From VBCK01 sp035511515 (GTDB lineage Bacteria > Pseudomonadota > Gammaproteobacteria > Burkholderiales > Burkholderiaceae_F), in contig DATKFG010000027.1 in NCBI GenBank assembly GCA_035511515.1, forward strand, positions 1 to 31,282: a stretch of 31,282 nt of DNA, written 5' to 3'. Positions 19,233-26,850 of the stretch are shown one piece after another (the stretch's first letter is position 1; every line of letters starts with the position of its first letter). The notes under the pieces were generated by a model. That model ran no database searches, was not told where the DNA came from, and saw only the letters and a list, made by a program, of their open reading frames with translations. Both the position numbers and the translations under genes were made by a program.

Positions 19233-20069
19233 ATGACCATGAGATTTCTTTCGGCTGGCCGGGCGAGCTTGTTTTGCGTGGTGCTGGCGATGGGCGCGGC
19301 GGCGGTGGCAGCGGAACCTACGCTGAACCAGGTCTACGAGGCTGTGCAGGCTGGGCGCCTGAACCAGGCCCAGGGCATGATGACCGAAGTGTTGCGCAAC
19401 CACCCGAACAGCGCCAAGGCCCACTATGTCGAGGCCGAGATCCTGACCAAGGCGGGCCGCTATGGCGAAGCGCGGGCAGAACTGAATCGCGCCGAGGAAC
19501 TGGCGCCAGGGCTGCCGTTTGCCTCGGCAACGTCGGTGCAGGAACTGCGCGGCCTGATCGCCAGTGAAGGACTGCGCCAGGCCCCGAACGCGGCGAGCGC
19601 GCCACCGGCGATTGCGCCGGCGGCGCACGAATCCAGCTTTCCCTGGGGCTTGCTGGTGATTGTGTTGGCCGGCGGCCTGGTCATCTACGCGATCGTTCGC
19701 GCGCGACGCAATACGGCGGTGGCGCCGTATGGCGGGGCTGCGGGCGGCACGGCAGCGTCCTCTGCGACACCCTCTGCGGCGCCCATGGCGCCGATGGGCG
19801 CAGGAATGGGCGGCGGGATGGGCTCGGGCATCGTCGGTGGCCTGGTGACCGGGGCCGCGCTGGGCGCCGGCGTGGTCGCGGGCGAAGCGCTGGCACACGA
19901 CCTGATGGGTGGCCACGGCTCCAGCCGCGACTTGCCCAGGTCCGATGCGCCGGCACCGGTGGCCGACAACGACCTGGGCGGACAGGACTTCGGTGTCAAC
20001 GATTCCGGGTCGTGGGACGACGGTGGCGGAGGCCTCGGTGGAGACGGTGGGGGCAGCGACTGGAGCTGA
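19233..20069 (+). CDS. Exported membrane-anchored TPR protein with glycine-rich tail
   Basis: 278 residues; a second ATG at 19239 is equally possible. A signal peptide (to about AVAAEP) precedes a short TPR-like region (about 30-95: LNQVYEAVQAGRLNQAQGMM, then AKAHYVEAEILTKAGRYGEA). A linker and one membrane helix (about 136-153) follow, then an Ala/Met/Gly-rich segment and a tail of Asp, Gly and Ser (DDGGGGLGGDGGGSDWS). Gly/Asp tails of this kind occur in envelope proteins such as the YgcG/TPM group, but no TPM domain is present. The function is unknown. It follows the STAND regulator by 137 bp. Confidence 0.75.
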   Translation: MTMRFLSAGRASLFCVVLAMGAAAVAAEPTLNQVYEAVQAGRLNQAQGMMTEVLRNHPNSAKAHYVEAEILTKAGRYGEARAELNRAEELAPGLPFASATSVQELRGLIASEGLRQAPNAASAPPAIAPAAHESSFPWGLLVIVLAGGLVIYAIVRARRNTAVAPYGGAAGGTAASSATPSAAPMAPMGAGMGGGMGSGIVGGLVTGAALGAGVVAGEALAHDLMGGHGSSRDLPRSDAPAPVADNDLGGQDFGVNDSGSWDDGGGGLGGDGGGSDWS

Positions 20070-20081
20070 CCCCGCTTTAAT

Positions 20082-20945
20082 TCAACTGGCGCCGGAGCGG
20101 CGATCTTTACTGCGCGGCGGGCACAGCGCATCGACCGTGTAGGTCATGCTCTCGTAGGAAGGCAGGTTGGCCGCGATCCAGTCGGCATCCAGCCGCAGGT
20201 GCGACAACAGTTCGGGGTCGGCCTGGATCAGCGCCTCGGGGACGGATATGCGCAGGTCGCCGGCATCGGCCGCGGTGGCCGCCAGGCTCAGCACTGCGGC
20301 CAGCAGCGAAAATGGCTTGGCGTGCAGCGGATCGGGTGCGTGGCGGAACGCATCCACCATCGGCTCGGGCAGGGCCCAGCGCCGCGCCAGCTCGCCCGTG
20401 ATGTGCGGGTGGCAGCAGCCGACCTTCTGGCGTTCGATGCTCGTCCGCAGCCCGGGTCGCACACATTCGGCCTCCACCGCGGCCACCATGTGTGGCAGCT
20501 CGAGCGCCATCAGGATCTGGCCCGTGCGCAGCAGAAAGCCCGCCAGGTAGGCGCTGTCGGAATCGAACCCGAGCCGGCGCCCGAGCCAGCGTGTATAGCC
20601 GCCGGTGGCCACGCAATGGCGCCAGAACCGCACCCGCTCAAAGGCCGGTGCGGGCGGAAACGCCCCGATCATCGCGGCCGATAGCAGCAGGTTGCGCAGC
20701 GTCTCGCGGCCCACCAGCACGGCCGCCTGGTGCAGGTTGTCCACGCCGCGCCGCACCCCGTAATGCGCCGAGTTGGCCTGCCGGATGATGCTGGCGGCGA
20801 GCGGCTGATCGTGCTCGGCCAGCTCCACGATCTGGCCCAGATCGATCTTGTCGCCGCCCTCGAAGCTCTGGATCAGACGGCGCGCGAACTCGGGCATCTT
20901 CGGCAGCGAGCTGCCGGAGGAGAAGAAACGATCGATAGCGCCCAT
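20082..20945 (-). CDS. HDOD-domain signalling protein
   Basis: 287 residues. An HDOD domain covers about residues 12-215: the opening SSLPKMPEFARRLIQSF, the LAEHDQPLAASIIRQANSAH helix-turn, AAVLVGRETLRNLLLSA, and HPHITGELARRWALPEPMVD with the family's H-x-G/A-LA-WxLP pattern. HDOD domains are HD-GYP relatives lacking the catalytic metal site and act as protein-interaction modules in c-di-GMP, motility or stress signalling. There is no GGDEF or EAL partner domain. It converges on the Gly-rich TPR gene with 12 bp between the stops. Confidence 0.88.
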   Translation of the reverse strand: MGAIDRFFSSGSSLPKMPEFARRLIQSFEGGDKIDLGQIVELAEHDQPLAASIIRQANSAHYGVRRGVDNLHQAAVLVGRETLRNLLLSAAMIGAFPPAPAFERVRFWRHCVATGGYTRWLGRRLGFDSDSAYLAGFLLRTGQILMALELPHMVAAVEAECVRPGLRTSIERQKVGCCHPHITGELARRWALPEPMVDAFRHAPDPLHAKPFSLLAAVLSLAATAADAGDLRISVPEALIQADPELLSHLRLDADWIAANLPSYESMTYTVDALCPPRSKDRRSGAS

Positions 20946-21072
20946 GCAGCGGCCTCCGCGGCCAGGACTCGCGCAAAAGCGGTCCGGAACGGACTGACGA
21001 TAGCCACGAAGCCGAGAGTAAAAACCCGGATTTGGGGCCAGAACTTTGCCGTATATGGCGCGTGGCGGTCGC

Positions 21073-22650
21073 TTAAGTTTCGCGCGCGCGTGCCGTAGGG
21101 CCGCGCCCGGCCGCCAACGATGCGACCAGCAGCGCCAACGCCAGCGCCATCGCGCTCAGGTCGCCGTGCACCACGTACGGCGTGCGCCCCCGGAAGCCCG
21201 AAACCTCCCCGCGCAATGCAGCGGCCTGCAGGAATGGCAGCTGCGCCAGCACGCGCCCGTGCGGGTCGATGATCGCGGTGGCGCCGGTGTTGGTGGCGCG
21301 CAGCAGCGGCAGGCCCGTCTCGAGCGCGCGCATGCGCGCGATCTGCAGATGCTGCGGCAGCGCGAGCGAATCGTTGAACCAGGCCAGGTTCGACAGGTTC
21401 AGCAGCATCGTCGGCTCCAGCGCCGGTTCGTGCCAGGCCGCCACGATCTCGGCTCCGAACAGATCCTCGAAGCAGATGTTCACCGCGATGCGCTGGCCGG
21501 CGAGCTGCATCGGCGGCTGATACGGGGGGCCGCGGTCCTGGTCGCCGATCGGGATCCTGACCAGCTCCATGAGCCAGTGGAACCCGAACGGAACGAACTC
21601 GCCGAAGGCCACCAGGTGGCGCTTGCTGTAGCGCTGCATCGGCTGATCGGCCTGCAGCCCGACGGCGCTGTTGTAGATCCGGTTGCCCGGCTCCTGCAGG
21701 AACGTGCCGAAGATCAGCGCGCTGTGCTGCTCGCGCGGAAAGTCGAGCAGATACTGCTGCACGTCGGCCGGCAGATCATTCAGCGGAAGCGGAAAGGCCG
21801 ACTCGGGCAGCACCACCAGGTCGGAATGCTCGCCGGGTGGATCGGGCATCATCGGAAAGTAGCGCGCAACGGACAGCTGCGTTCCGCCGTCGGCGAACTT
21901 CAGGTCCTGCGGAATGTTGCCCTGGACCAGCTTGACCTTCAGCGGGGCGCCGGCCGGGCGGGTCCATTCGAATCGCCGCAGCATGGCGCCGCCCGCGATC
22001 AGCACCAGCGCGAGCGCCAGCGCCGCAAAGCGCATCGGCCTGGAACGCGGCTGCAGCAGCAGCACGATGGCGCCCGCGATCACGGCGGCGATCAGGCACA
22101 GGCCGTACACGCCCACGATGGGCGCATAGCCGGCCAGGGGCCCGTCGGCGTGCGCGTAACCGCTGGCAATCCACGGCAGGCCACCGAGCAGCGTGCCGCG
22201 CAGCCATTCGCTCAGAGCCCACGCGCCGGGCCAGGCGAGCAGCAGGCGCAGCGCCGGCTGGGCCGTTGCGCGATGCGCGGCGGCCGCTGCCAGCGCGGGG
22301 TAGGCGGCCAGGTACGCGATCAGCGCGAAGGTGGCGATCACGGCCATCCATGCGGGCATCTCGCCGTAGTCGTGCATGCTGATGTACACCCAGCTCATGC
22401 CGGCTGCGAACCAGCCCAGGCCGAAAGCGAAGCCCAGCCGGGCCGCGCGGCGCCAGTCGGGCGCGCGCTGCACGAGCGCGATCAGCACCGCCAGCGCCGC
22501 CGGCTGCAGCGCGGGCAGACCGAACGGAGCAAATGAGAGCGTGTGCGCAACGCCCGCCAGGCACGACAGCAGCGCCGGCGTGGCGGCGCGTATCCAGGGG
22601 GGAAAGCGGCCCGCGCGGGCCGGCTGTGCGCTGCCGGGCCCGGCGATCAA
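21073..22650 (-). CDS. lnt: Apolipoprotein N-acyltransferase
   Basis: 525 residues from a TTG at 22650 that overlaps the corC stop (TTGA); no in-frame ATG exists before the first membrane helices. Five to six N-terminal helices are followed by a periplasmic nitrilase-type domain and a final C-terminal helix. The catalytic triad is Glu283 (LPESAF), Lys343 (YSKRHLVAFGE) and Cys393 (NICFEDLFG), matching E. coli E267/K335/C387. It adds the third acyl chain to lipoproteins at the outer face of the inner membrane. Last gene of the miaB-phoH-ybeY-corC-lnt run. The open frame continues upstream through corC, which is a shadow. Confidence 0.95.
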   Translation of the reverse strand: MIAGPGSAQPARAGRFPPWIRAATPALLSCLAGVAHTLSFAPFGLPALQPAALAVLIALVQRAPDWRRAARLGFAFGLGWFAAGMSWVYISMHDYGEMPAWMAVIATFALIAYLAAYPALAAAAAHRATAQPALRLLLAWPGAWALSEWLRGTLLGGLPWIASGYAHADGPLAGYAPIVGVYGLCLIAAVIAGAIVLLLQPRSRPMRFAALALALVLIAGGAMLRRFEWTRPAGAPLKVKLVQGNIPQDLKFADGGTQLSVARYFPMMPDPPGEHSDLVVLPESAFPLPLNDLPADVQQYLLDFPREQHSALIFGTFLQEPGNRIYNSAVGLQADQPMQRYSKRHLVAFGEFVPFGFHWLMELVRIPIGDQDRGPPYQPPMQLAGQRIAVNICFEDLFGAEIVAAWHEPALEPTMLLNLSNLAWFNDSLALPQHLQIARMRALETGLPLLRATNTGATAIIDPHGRVLAQLPFLQAAALRGEVSGFRGRTPYVVHGDLSAMALALALLVASLAAGRGPTARARET

Positions 22651-23549
22651 TCGGGCGGCCGCATCTCCGCGGTCTCGAACTCGCTGACCACGGTCTTGGG
22701 CACGCGCGCCACCTGGAACAGGTGCGGCTGGCGCGGGTCGGCGCGCAGCACCTCGAAGCGCATCCCTTCGATCTCGACGGAGTCGCCCCGCTTGGGCACG
22801 CGGCCGAAGGCGTCGGTGACGAGGCCGCCGACCGTGTCGAAGTCCTGGTTCGGAAAGTGAGTGCCGAACTGCTCGTTGAACTGCTCGATCTGGGTGAGCG
22901 CCTTCACGCGGTAGCGCCCGTCGGCCTCGGTGATGATGTTGTCTTCCTGGGACTCGAAATCGTATTCGTCTTCGATGTCGCCGACGATCTGCTCGAGCAC
23001 GTCCTCGATCGTGATCAGTCCCGCCACGCCCCCGTACTCGTCCACCACGATCGCCATGTGATTGCGGTTGGCGCGGAAATCGCGCAGCAGCACGTTCAGG
23101 GGCTTGGCCTCGGGGATGAACACCGCCGGCCGCAGCATCGCGCGCACGTCGAAGTCCTGCTCGGCGTAATAGCGCAGCAGGTCCTTGGCCAGCAGGATGC
23201 CGATCACGTGGTCGCGGTTGCTCTCGAACACCGGAAAGCGCGAATGGGCCGTCTCGATCACGTGCGGGATCCACTGCTCGACCGGCTCGTCGATGTCGAT
23301 CACGTCCATCTGCGCGCGCGGCACCATCAGGTCGCGCGCGCGCAGCTCGGAAACCTGCAGCACGCCCTCGATCATCGACAGGGCGTCCGCGTCCAGCAGG
23401 TCGCGTTCGTGCGCCTCGGACAGCAGTTCCAGCAGTTGTTCCCGGTTTTCGGGTTCTCGGTAGATGAACGCGGTGAGGCGTTCGATCAGGCTCTTGTGCC
23501 GATGGTGGCGGTGGGCGGCCGAGATGCGCCCGCTTGGAGATTCCGACAT
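22647..23549 (-). CDS. corC: CorC/HlyC-type CBS-domain protein
   Basis: 300 residues from the ATG at 23549 (MSESPSG); an upstream ATG at 23612 would add 21 residues that do not resemble the family. It has the conserved entry SLIERLTAF-ENREQLLELL, the MVPRAQMDVIDI start of the CBS pair, FRANRNHMAIVVDEYGG between the CBS repeats, and a C-terminal CorC/HlyC transporter-associated domain (YRVKALTQIEQFNEQFG). There is no membrane domain, so it is the short cytosolic form, linked to magnesium/cobalt export. It is coupled to lnt by overlapping stop and start. Confidence 0.93.
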   Translation of the reverse strand: MSESPSGRISAAHRHHRHKSLIERLTAFIYREPENREQLLELLSEAHERDLLDADALSMIEGVLQVSELRARDLMVPRAQMDVIDIDEPVEQWIPHVIETAHSRFPVFESNRDHVIGILLAKDLLRYYAEQDFDVRAMLRPAVFIPEAKPLNVLLRDFRANRNHMAIVVDEYGGVAGLITIEDVLEQIVGDIEDEYDFESQEDNIITEADGRYRVKALTQIEQFNEQFGTHFPNQDFDTVGGLVTDAFGRVPKRGDSVEIEGMRFEVLRADPRQPHLFQVARVPKTVVSEFETAEMRPPD

Positions 23550-23699
23550 CGATTGCGGGCGAATCGCTTCACCCGGCCGTTGCGACAAGTTGAGAATAGC
23601 GGATGCAAGCACACGCCGTCATGTCCGATTCCTGTTTATCCCAGCGAAATGCGGTATTCAACGCAAATTGGGTCGATGCCGCGTAAGCCTGCGCTTACT

Positions 23700-24245
23700 T
23701 TAATAAGGATTGGAAATCCTTAACCGCGCAAGGTGTTCAACTTCGAGCGCCTGCATCCGGCGCGCATCGGTGCTGCGCACGTGGTCGTAGCCCTGCGCGT
23801 GCAGCACGCCGTGGATCACCAGGTGCGCCAGGTGCTCGCGCAGCGTCTTTCCCTGTCGCGCGGCCTCGGCGCGCGCCACCGCCACGCACACGACCACGTC
23901 GGCCACCACGAGCGGAGTTTCCTGGTAGCTGAAAGTCAGTACGTTGGTCGCGTAGTCGCGATGGCGGTAGATGCGGTTCAGGCGGCGCGCGGTGCGCGCG
24001 TCGGCCAGCACCAGCGCAATGCGCGCGCGGCGCCGCAACGCCATCCGCACCCAGCGCGCGAGCGTGCCGCGCGAGGGGATGCTGCGGAAGCGGCTGGCGC
24101 CGAGGATGGAGATTTTCGAGGCGGCCCTCTTGGATGCGGCCCTCACCCCCGCCCCCTCTCCCGCAAGCGGGAGAGGGGAGGAACTCCGCTCGATCGCCCC
24201 TCGCCCGCGCAGCGGGAGAGGGGAGGGGGTGAGGGCGCCCTTCAC
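23700..24245 (-). CDS. ybeY: Endoribonuclease YbeY (rRNA maturation factor) with repeat-encoded N-terminus
   Basis: The zinc motif HGVLHAQGYDH and the conserved NRIYRHRDYATNVLTFSY segment identify YbeY, which processes 16S rRNA 3' ends and takes part in ribosome quality control. The frame is open from a GTG at 24245 that overlaps the phoH stop (GTGA), giving 181 residues. The first 36 or so are translated from a palindromic repeat (SPLPLRGRG, SPLPLAGEGAG) and are not YbeY-like. An in-frame GTG at 24146, at the inner edge of the repeat and preceded by a purine-rich GGGAGAGGGGG tract, would give 148 residues, closer to the family's usual 150-160. I cannot tell which is used. It is followed by a 150-bp gap before corC. 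Confidence 0.92.
   Translation of the reverse strand: MKGALTPSPLPLRGRGAIERSSSPLPLAGEGAGVRAASKRAASKISILGASRFRSIPSRGTLARWVRMALRRRARIALVLADARTARRLNRIYRHRDYATNVLTFSYQETPLVVADVVVCVAVARAEAARQGKTLREHLAHLVIHGVLHAQGYDHVRSTDARRMQALEVEHLARLRISNPY
24139..24236. repeat. 98-bp composite palindromic repeat at the phoH/ybeY junction
   Basis: The outer arms GCCCTCACCCCC (24139-24150) and GGGGGTGAGGGC (24225-24236) are exact inverted complements. Inside are two further hairpins: a perfect 12-bp stem with an AA loop (24153-24164 with 24167-24178), and a second at about 24197-24222 with one mismatch and a GCA loop. This is the REP-like family (CTCTCCCGC..GCGGGAGAG) that I recall as scattered through many Xanthomonas, Lysobacter and Burkholderiales genomes. 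It lies inside the open 5' region of ybeY. Confidence 0.9.
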
Positions 24246-25267
24246 CTTCGGCGCCCGCGCACCGGCTGCGGATCGATCTTTTCGGCGCGCTCGTAGGCCT
24301 CGACGATGCGGGCCACCAGCGGGTGGCGCACCACGTCTTCCGCGGTGAAGTTGGTGAACGAGATGCCGCGCACGTCGCGCAGGATGTGCTGCGACTCGAT
24401 CAGTCCGCTGGCCATGTCGAGCGGCAGATCGATCTGCGTGATATCGCCCGTCACCACCGCCTTGGAGCCGAACCCGATCCGCGTCAGGAACATCTTCATC
24501 TGCTCCGGGGTCGTGTTCTGGGCCTCGTCCAGGATCACGAATGACTGGTTCAGCGTGCGGCCGCGCATGTATGCGAGCGGCGCGATCTCGATGGTCTGGC
24601 GCTCCAGCAGCCGCTGGGTGCGATCGAAGCCGAGCAGGTCGAACAAGGCGTCGTACAGGGGCCGCAGGTACGGGTCCACTTTCTGCGCCAGGTCGCCCGG
24701 CAGGAAGCCGAGCCGCTCGCCCGCTTCCACGGCAGGACGCGTGAGCACGATGCGCTGCACCGCGGTGCGCTCCAGCGCATCGACCGCGCAGGCCACCGCC
24801 AGGTAGGTCTTGCCGGTTCCAGCCGGCCCGATGCCGAAGCAGATGTCGTGCGAGACGATCGCTTCCAGGTATTCGCGCTGGTGCGGCGTGCGTCCGTGCA
24901 GGTCGCGCCGGCGCGTGTGCAGCTCGATCGCATCGGCGGCATCGACCGCGCCGGCTTCGGCGTGCGCGGGCGGCGCGCCCCCGCGGCGCTGCTCGACCAG
25001 CTGCAGCTGCACCTCCTCGGTCGTCACCGGCCGGCGCGCGTGCGCCAGCAGGTTTTCCAGCACCTGCACGGCGCGGCGCGCCGCCTCGGGCGCGCCCTCG
25101 ATGCGGAAGCGGTGCCCGCGGCGCTGGATCGCCACCTCCAGGTCGTTTTCGATCTGGCGCAGGTTCTCGTCCAGCGCGCCGGTCACGTGCGCCAGCGTGG
25201 CGTTGTCGCCCTCGTGGACGAAGGTCAAGGCGCCGCGGTTGCGCGCTGTGCGCGCGGCGGTGCTCAC
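24242..25267 (-). CDS. phoH: PhoH family ATPase (PhoH-like/YbeZ)
   Basis: 341 residues from a GTG at 25267 overlapping the miaB stop (GTGA); the frame is open further upstream through miaB, which is a shadow. An N-terminal RNA-binding-like region (about 30-90) precedes the PhoH core: Walker A GPAGTGKT at 147-154, RIVLTRPAVEAGERLGFLPG, Walker B VILDEAQNTTPEQMKMFLTR and the sensor VVTGDITQIDLP. E. coli YbeZ pairs with YbeY in RNA metabolism, in agreement with ybeY following immediately. Confidence 0.95.
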   Translation of the reverse strand: MSTAARTARNRGALTFVHEGDNATLAHVTGALDENLRQIENDLEVAIQRRGHRFRIEGAPEAARRAVQVLENLLAHARRPVTTEEVQLQLVEQRRGGAPPAHAEAGAVDAADAIELHTRRRDLHGRTPHQREYLEAIVSHDICFGIGPAGTGKTYLAVACAVDALERTAVQRIVLTRPAVEAGERLGFLPGDLAQKVDPYLRPLYDALFDLLGFDRTQRLLERQTIEIAPLAYMRGRTLNQSFVILDEAQNTTPEQMKMFLTRIGFGSKAVVTGDITQIDLPLDMASGLIESQHILRDVRGISFTNFTAEDVVRHPLVARIVEAYERAEKIDPQPVRGRRR

Positions 25268-26625
25268 GCGGGCAGCGGTTGCGCGCACTGGGCCGCGGCG
25301 TCGGCGAGCTCGCCGCGCAGGCTGTGCGGCAGCGCCTCGGTGATGCGCACGTCGGCGAAGCGGCCGACGAGCTCGCAAGGCGCTGCGAAGTTCACGATCC
25401 GGTTGTTCGACGTGCGGCCGGTGAGCTCGCCCGCGCCGCGCCTGGAGGCGCCTTCGACCAGCACGGCCTCGGTGCGGCCGACCATGGCCTGCGCGATGGC
25501 GCCGCGGCTCGCCTCCAGCGCCTGCTGCAGCCGGTGCAGGCGCTGCAGCTTGGCCTCGCGCGCCGTCGCATCGGGCAGCTCCGCGGCCGGCGTTCCGGGG
25601 CGGGCGCTGTAGACGAACGAAAAGCTCGAATCGAAACCGACCTGCTCGGCCAGGTGCAGGGTCTGCTCGAAATCCGCTTCGGTCTCGCCCGGAAAGCCCA
25701 CGATGAAGTCCGACGAGATCGACACGCCGGGCCGCGCGGCGCGCAGGCGGCGCACGATCGACTTGTACTCGAGCAGCGTGTAGCCGCGCTTCATCGCCGC
25801 CAGCACCCGGTCCGAACCGGACTGCACCGGCAGGTGCACGTGCTCGGCCAGCTGCGGCAGGCGCCGGTGCGCCTCGATCAGCCGTGCCGTGAATTCCTTC
25901 GGATGCGAGGTGGTGTAGCGGATCCGACCGACCGAGGCGATGCGCGCGACGCACTCGAGCAGCAGAGCGAAGTCCGCCGCCTGGCCGCCCGCGTCCGTGC
26001 CCCGGTAGGCGTTGACGTTCTGGCCCAGCAGCGTTACCTCGCGCACGCCCTGATCGGCCAGGTCCGCCACCTCGGTGAGCACGTCCTCGAGCGGACGCGA
26101 GACTTCCTCGCCCCGGGTATAGGGCACCACGCAAAACGTGCAGTACTTGCTGCAGCCCTCCATGATCGAGACGAAGGCCGACGGGCCCTGCACGCGCGGC
26201 AGCGGCAGCGCATCGAATTTCTCGATCTCCGGAAACGAGATGTCGACCTGCGGGCGGCCGCTGGCGCGGCGCTGCTCGATCATCGCGGGCAACCGGTGCA
26301 GCGTCTGGGGGCCGAACACCAGGTCGACGAACGGGGCGCGCTCGACGATGCGGGCGCCCTCCTGGCTCGCCACGCAGCCGCCCACGCCGATCAGCAGGTC
26401 CGGCCGCCGCCGCTTGAGCGCGCGCACGCGGCCAAGGTCGGAGAACACCTTTTCCTGAGCCTTCTCGCGCACCGAGCAGGTGTTGAACAGGATCAGGTCG
26501 GCCTCTTCCGGCCGATCGGTGGTCGTCATCCCGTGCGCGGCCTCGAGCACGTCGACCATCTTGGCCGAGTCGTACTCGTTCATCTGGCAACCGAACGTGC
26601 GGATGTAGACCTTCTTGTCGCTCAC
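25264..26625 (-). CDS. miaB: tRNA-2-methylthio-N6-dimethylallyladenosine synthase
   Basis: 453 residues. It methylthiolates i6A37 in tRNAs reading UNN codons. The N-terminal UPF0004 domain has its cluster cysteines at 13, 50 and 84; the radical-SAM cluster CxxxCxxC is at 158, 162 and 165 (CSKYCTFC); a TRAM domain closes the protein (about 380-446). Both 4Fe-4S sites are complete. First gene of the miaB-phoH-ybeY-corC-lnt run. Upstream, 26626-26774 is non-coding and I see no clear -35 element there. Confidence 0.97.
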   Translation of the reverse strand: MSDKKVYIRTFGCQMNEYDSAKMVDVLEAAHGMTTTDRPEEADLILFNTCSVREKAQEKVFSDLGRVRALKRRRPDLLIGVGGCVASQEGARIVERAPFVDLVFGPQTLHRLPAMIEQRRASGRPQVDISFPEIEKFDALPLPRVQGPSAFVSIMEGCSKYCTFCVVPYTRGEEVSRPLEDVLTEVADLADQGVREVTLLGQNVNAYRGTDAGGQAADFALLLECVARIASVGRIRYTTSHPKEFTARLIEAHRRLPQLAEHVHLPVQSGSDRVLAAMKRGYTLLEYKSIVRRLRAARPGVSISSDFIVGFPGETEADFEQTLHLAEQVGFDSSFSFVYSARPGTPAAELPDATAREAKLQRLHRLQQALEASRGAIAQAMVGRTEAVLVEGASRRGAGELTGRTSNNRIVNFAAPCELVGRFADVRITEALPHSLRGELADAAAQCAQPLPA

Positions 26626-26774
26626 GGCAGGCGATTGCGCGGCAATCGCGGAACAAGCACCAGGGGCCGCAATTTTAGCGGCCTGCCGCCTCGGGCCGGC
26701 GCCGAAGGGCCGTTGCGGGCGGCGCTGTCGCTTCAGCGCTCATTGGTGGCTTGCGGGACCACGATGTCGTCCTG

Positions 26775-26850
26775 GAGCTAATTCGGTTAGGCTCGCTTAT
26801 ATTAAATAGCTCAATGGCGACAACGCGATTGCCTTTGCCCGAATTAGCTC
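26775..26850. promoter_or_regulatory. Perfect 12-bp inverted repeat bracketing the Fic-like gene start
   Basis: GAGCTAATTCGG (26775-26786) and its exact reverse complement CCGAATTAGCTC (26839-26850) flank the start codon at 26814. A third half-site TAGCTCA lies at 26807-26813, right before the ATG, and repeats the TAGCTCA at 26845-26851. The region is AT-rich against the high-GC background. The layout fits an operator for autoregulation by the N-terminal winged helix of the encoded protein; that role is inferred. Confidence 0.6.
26798..26803 (+). promoter_or_regulatory. Candidate -10 box for the Fic-like gene
   Basis: TATATT lies 10 bases before the ATG at 26814, and no ribosome-binding sequence precedes that ATG. 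A transcript would start at or within a few bases of the ATG, implying leaderless translation. No -35 match lies 16-18 bp upstream; that window falls on the left arm of the inverted repeat, so an activator or a weak promoter is possible. Confidence 0.35.

Noticed and set aside
23705..23721. Hairpin AAGGATT-TCC-AATCCTT at the ybeY 3' end
   Set aside because: It is AT-rich, overlaps the last codons and lacks a T-run; probably chance.
26626..26774. Search for a promoter of miaB
   Set aside because: TAAAAT occurs on the minus strand near 26673 but no -35 partner is seen; not strong enough to annotate.
25279..26781. 500-codon plus-strand open frame opposite miaB
   Set aside because: Shadow of miaB, which has all six cluster cysteines in the right places.
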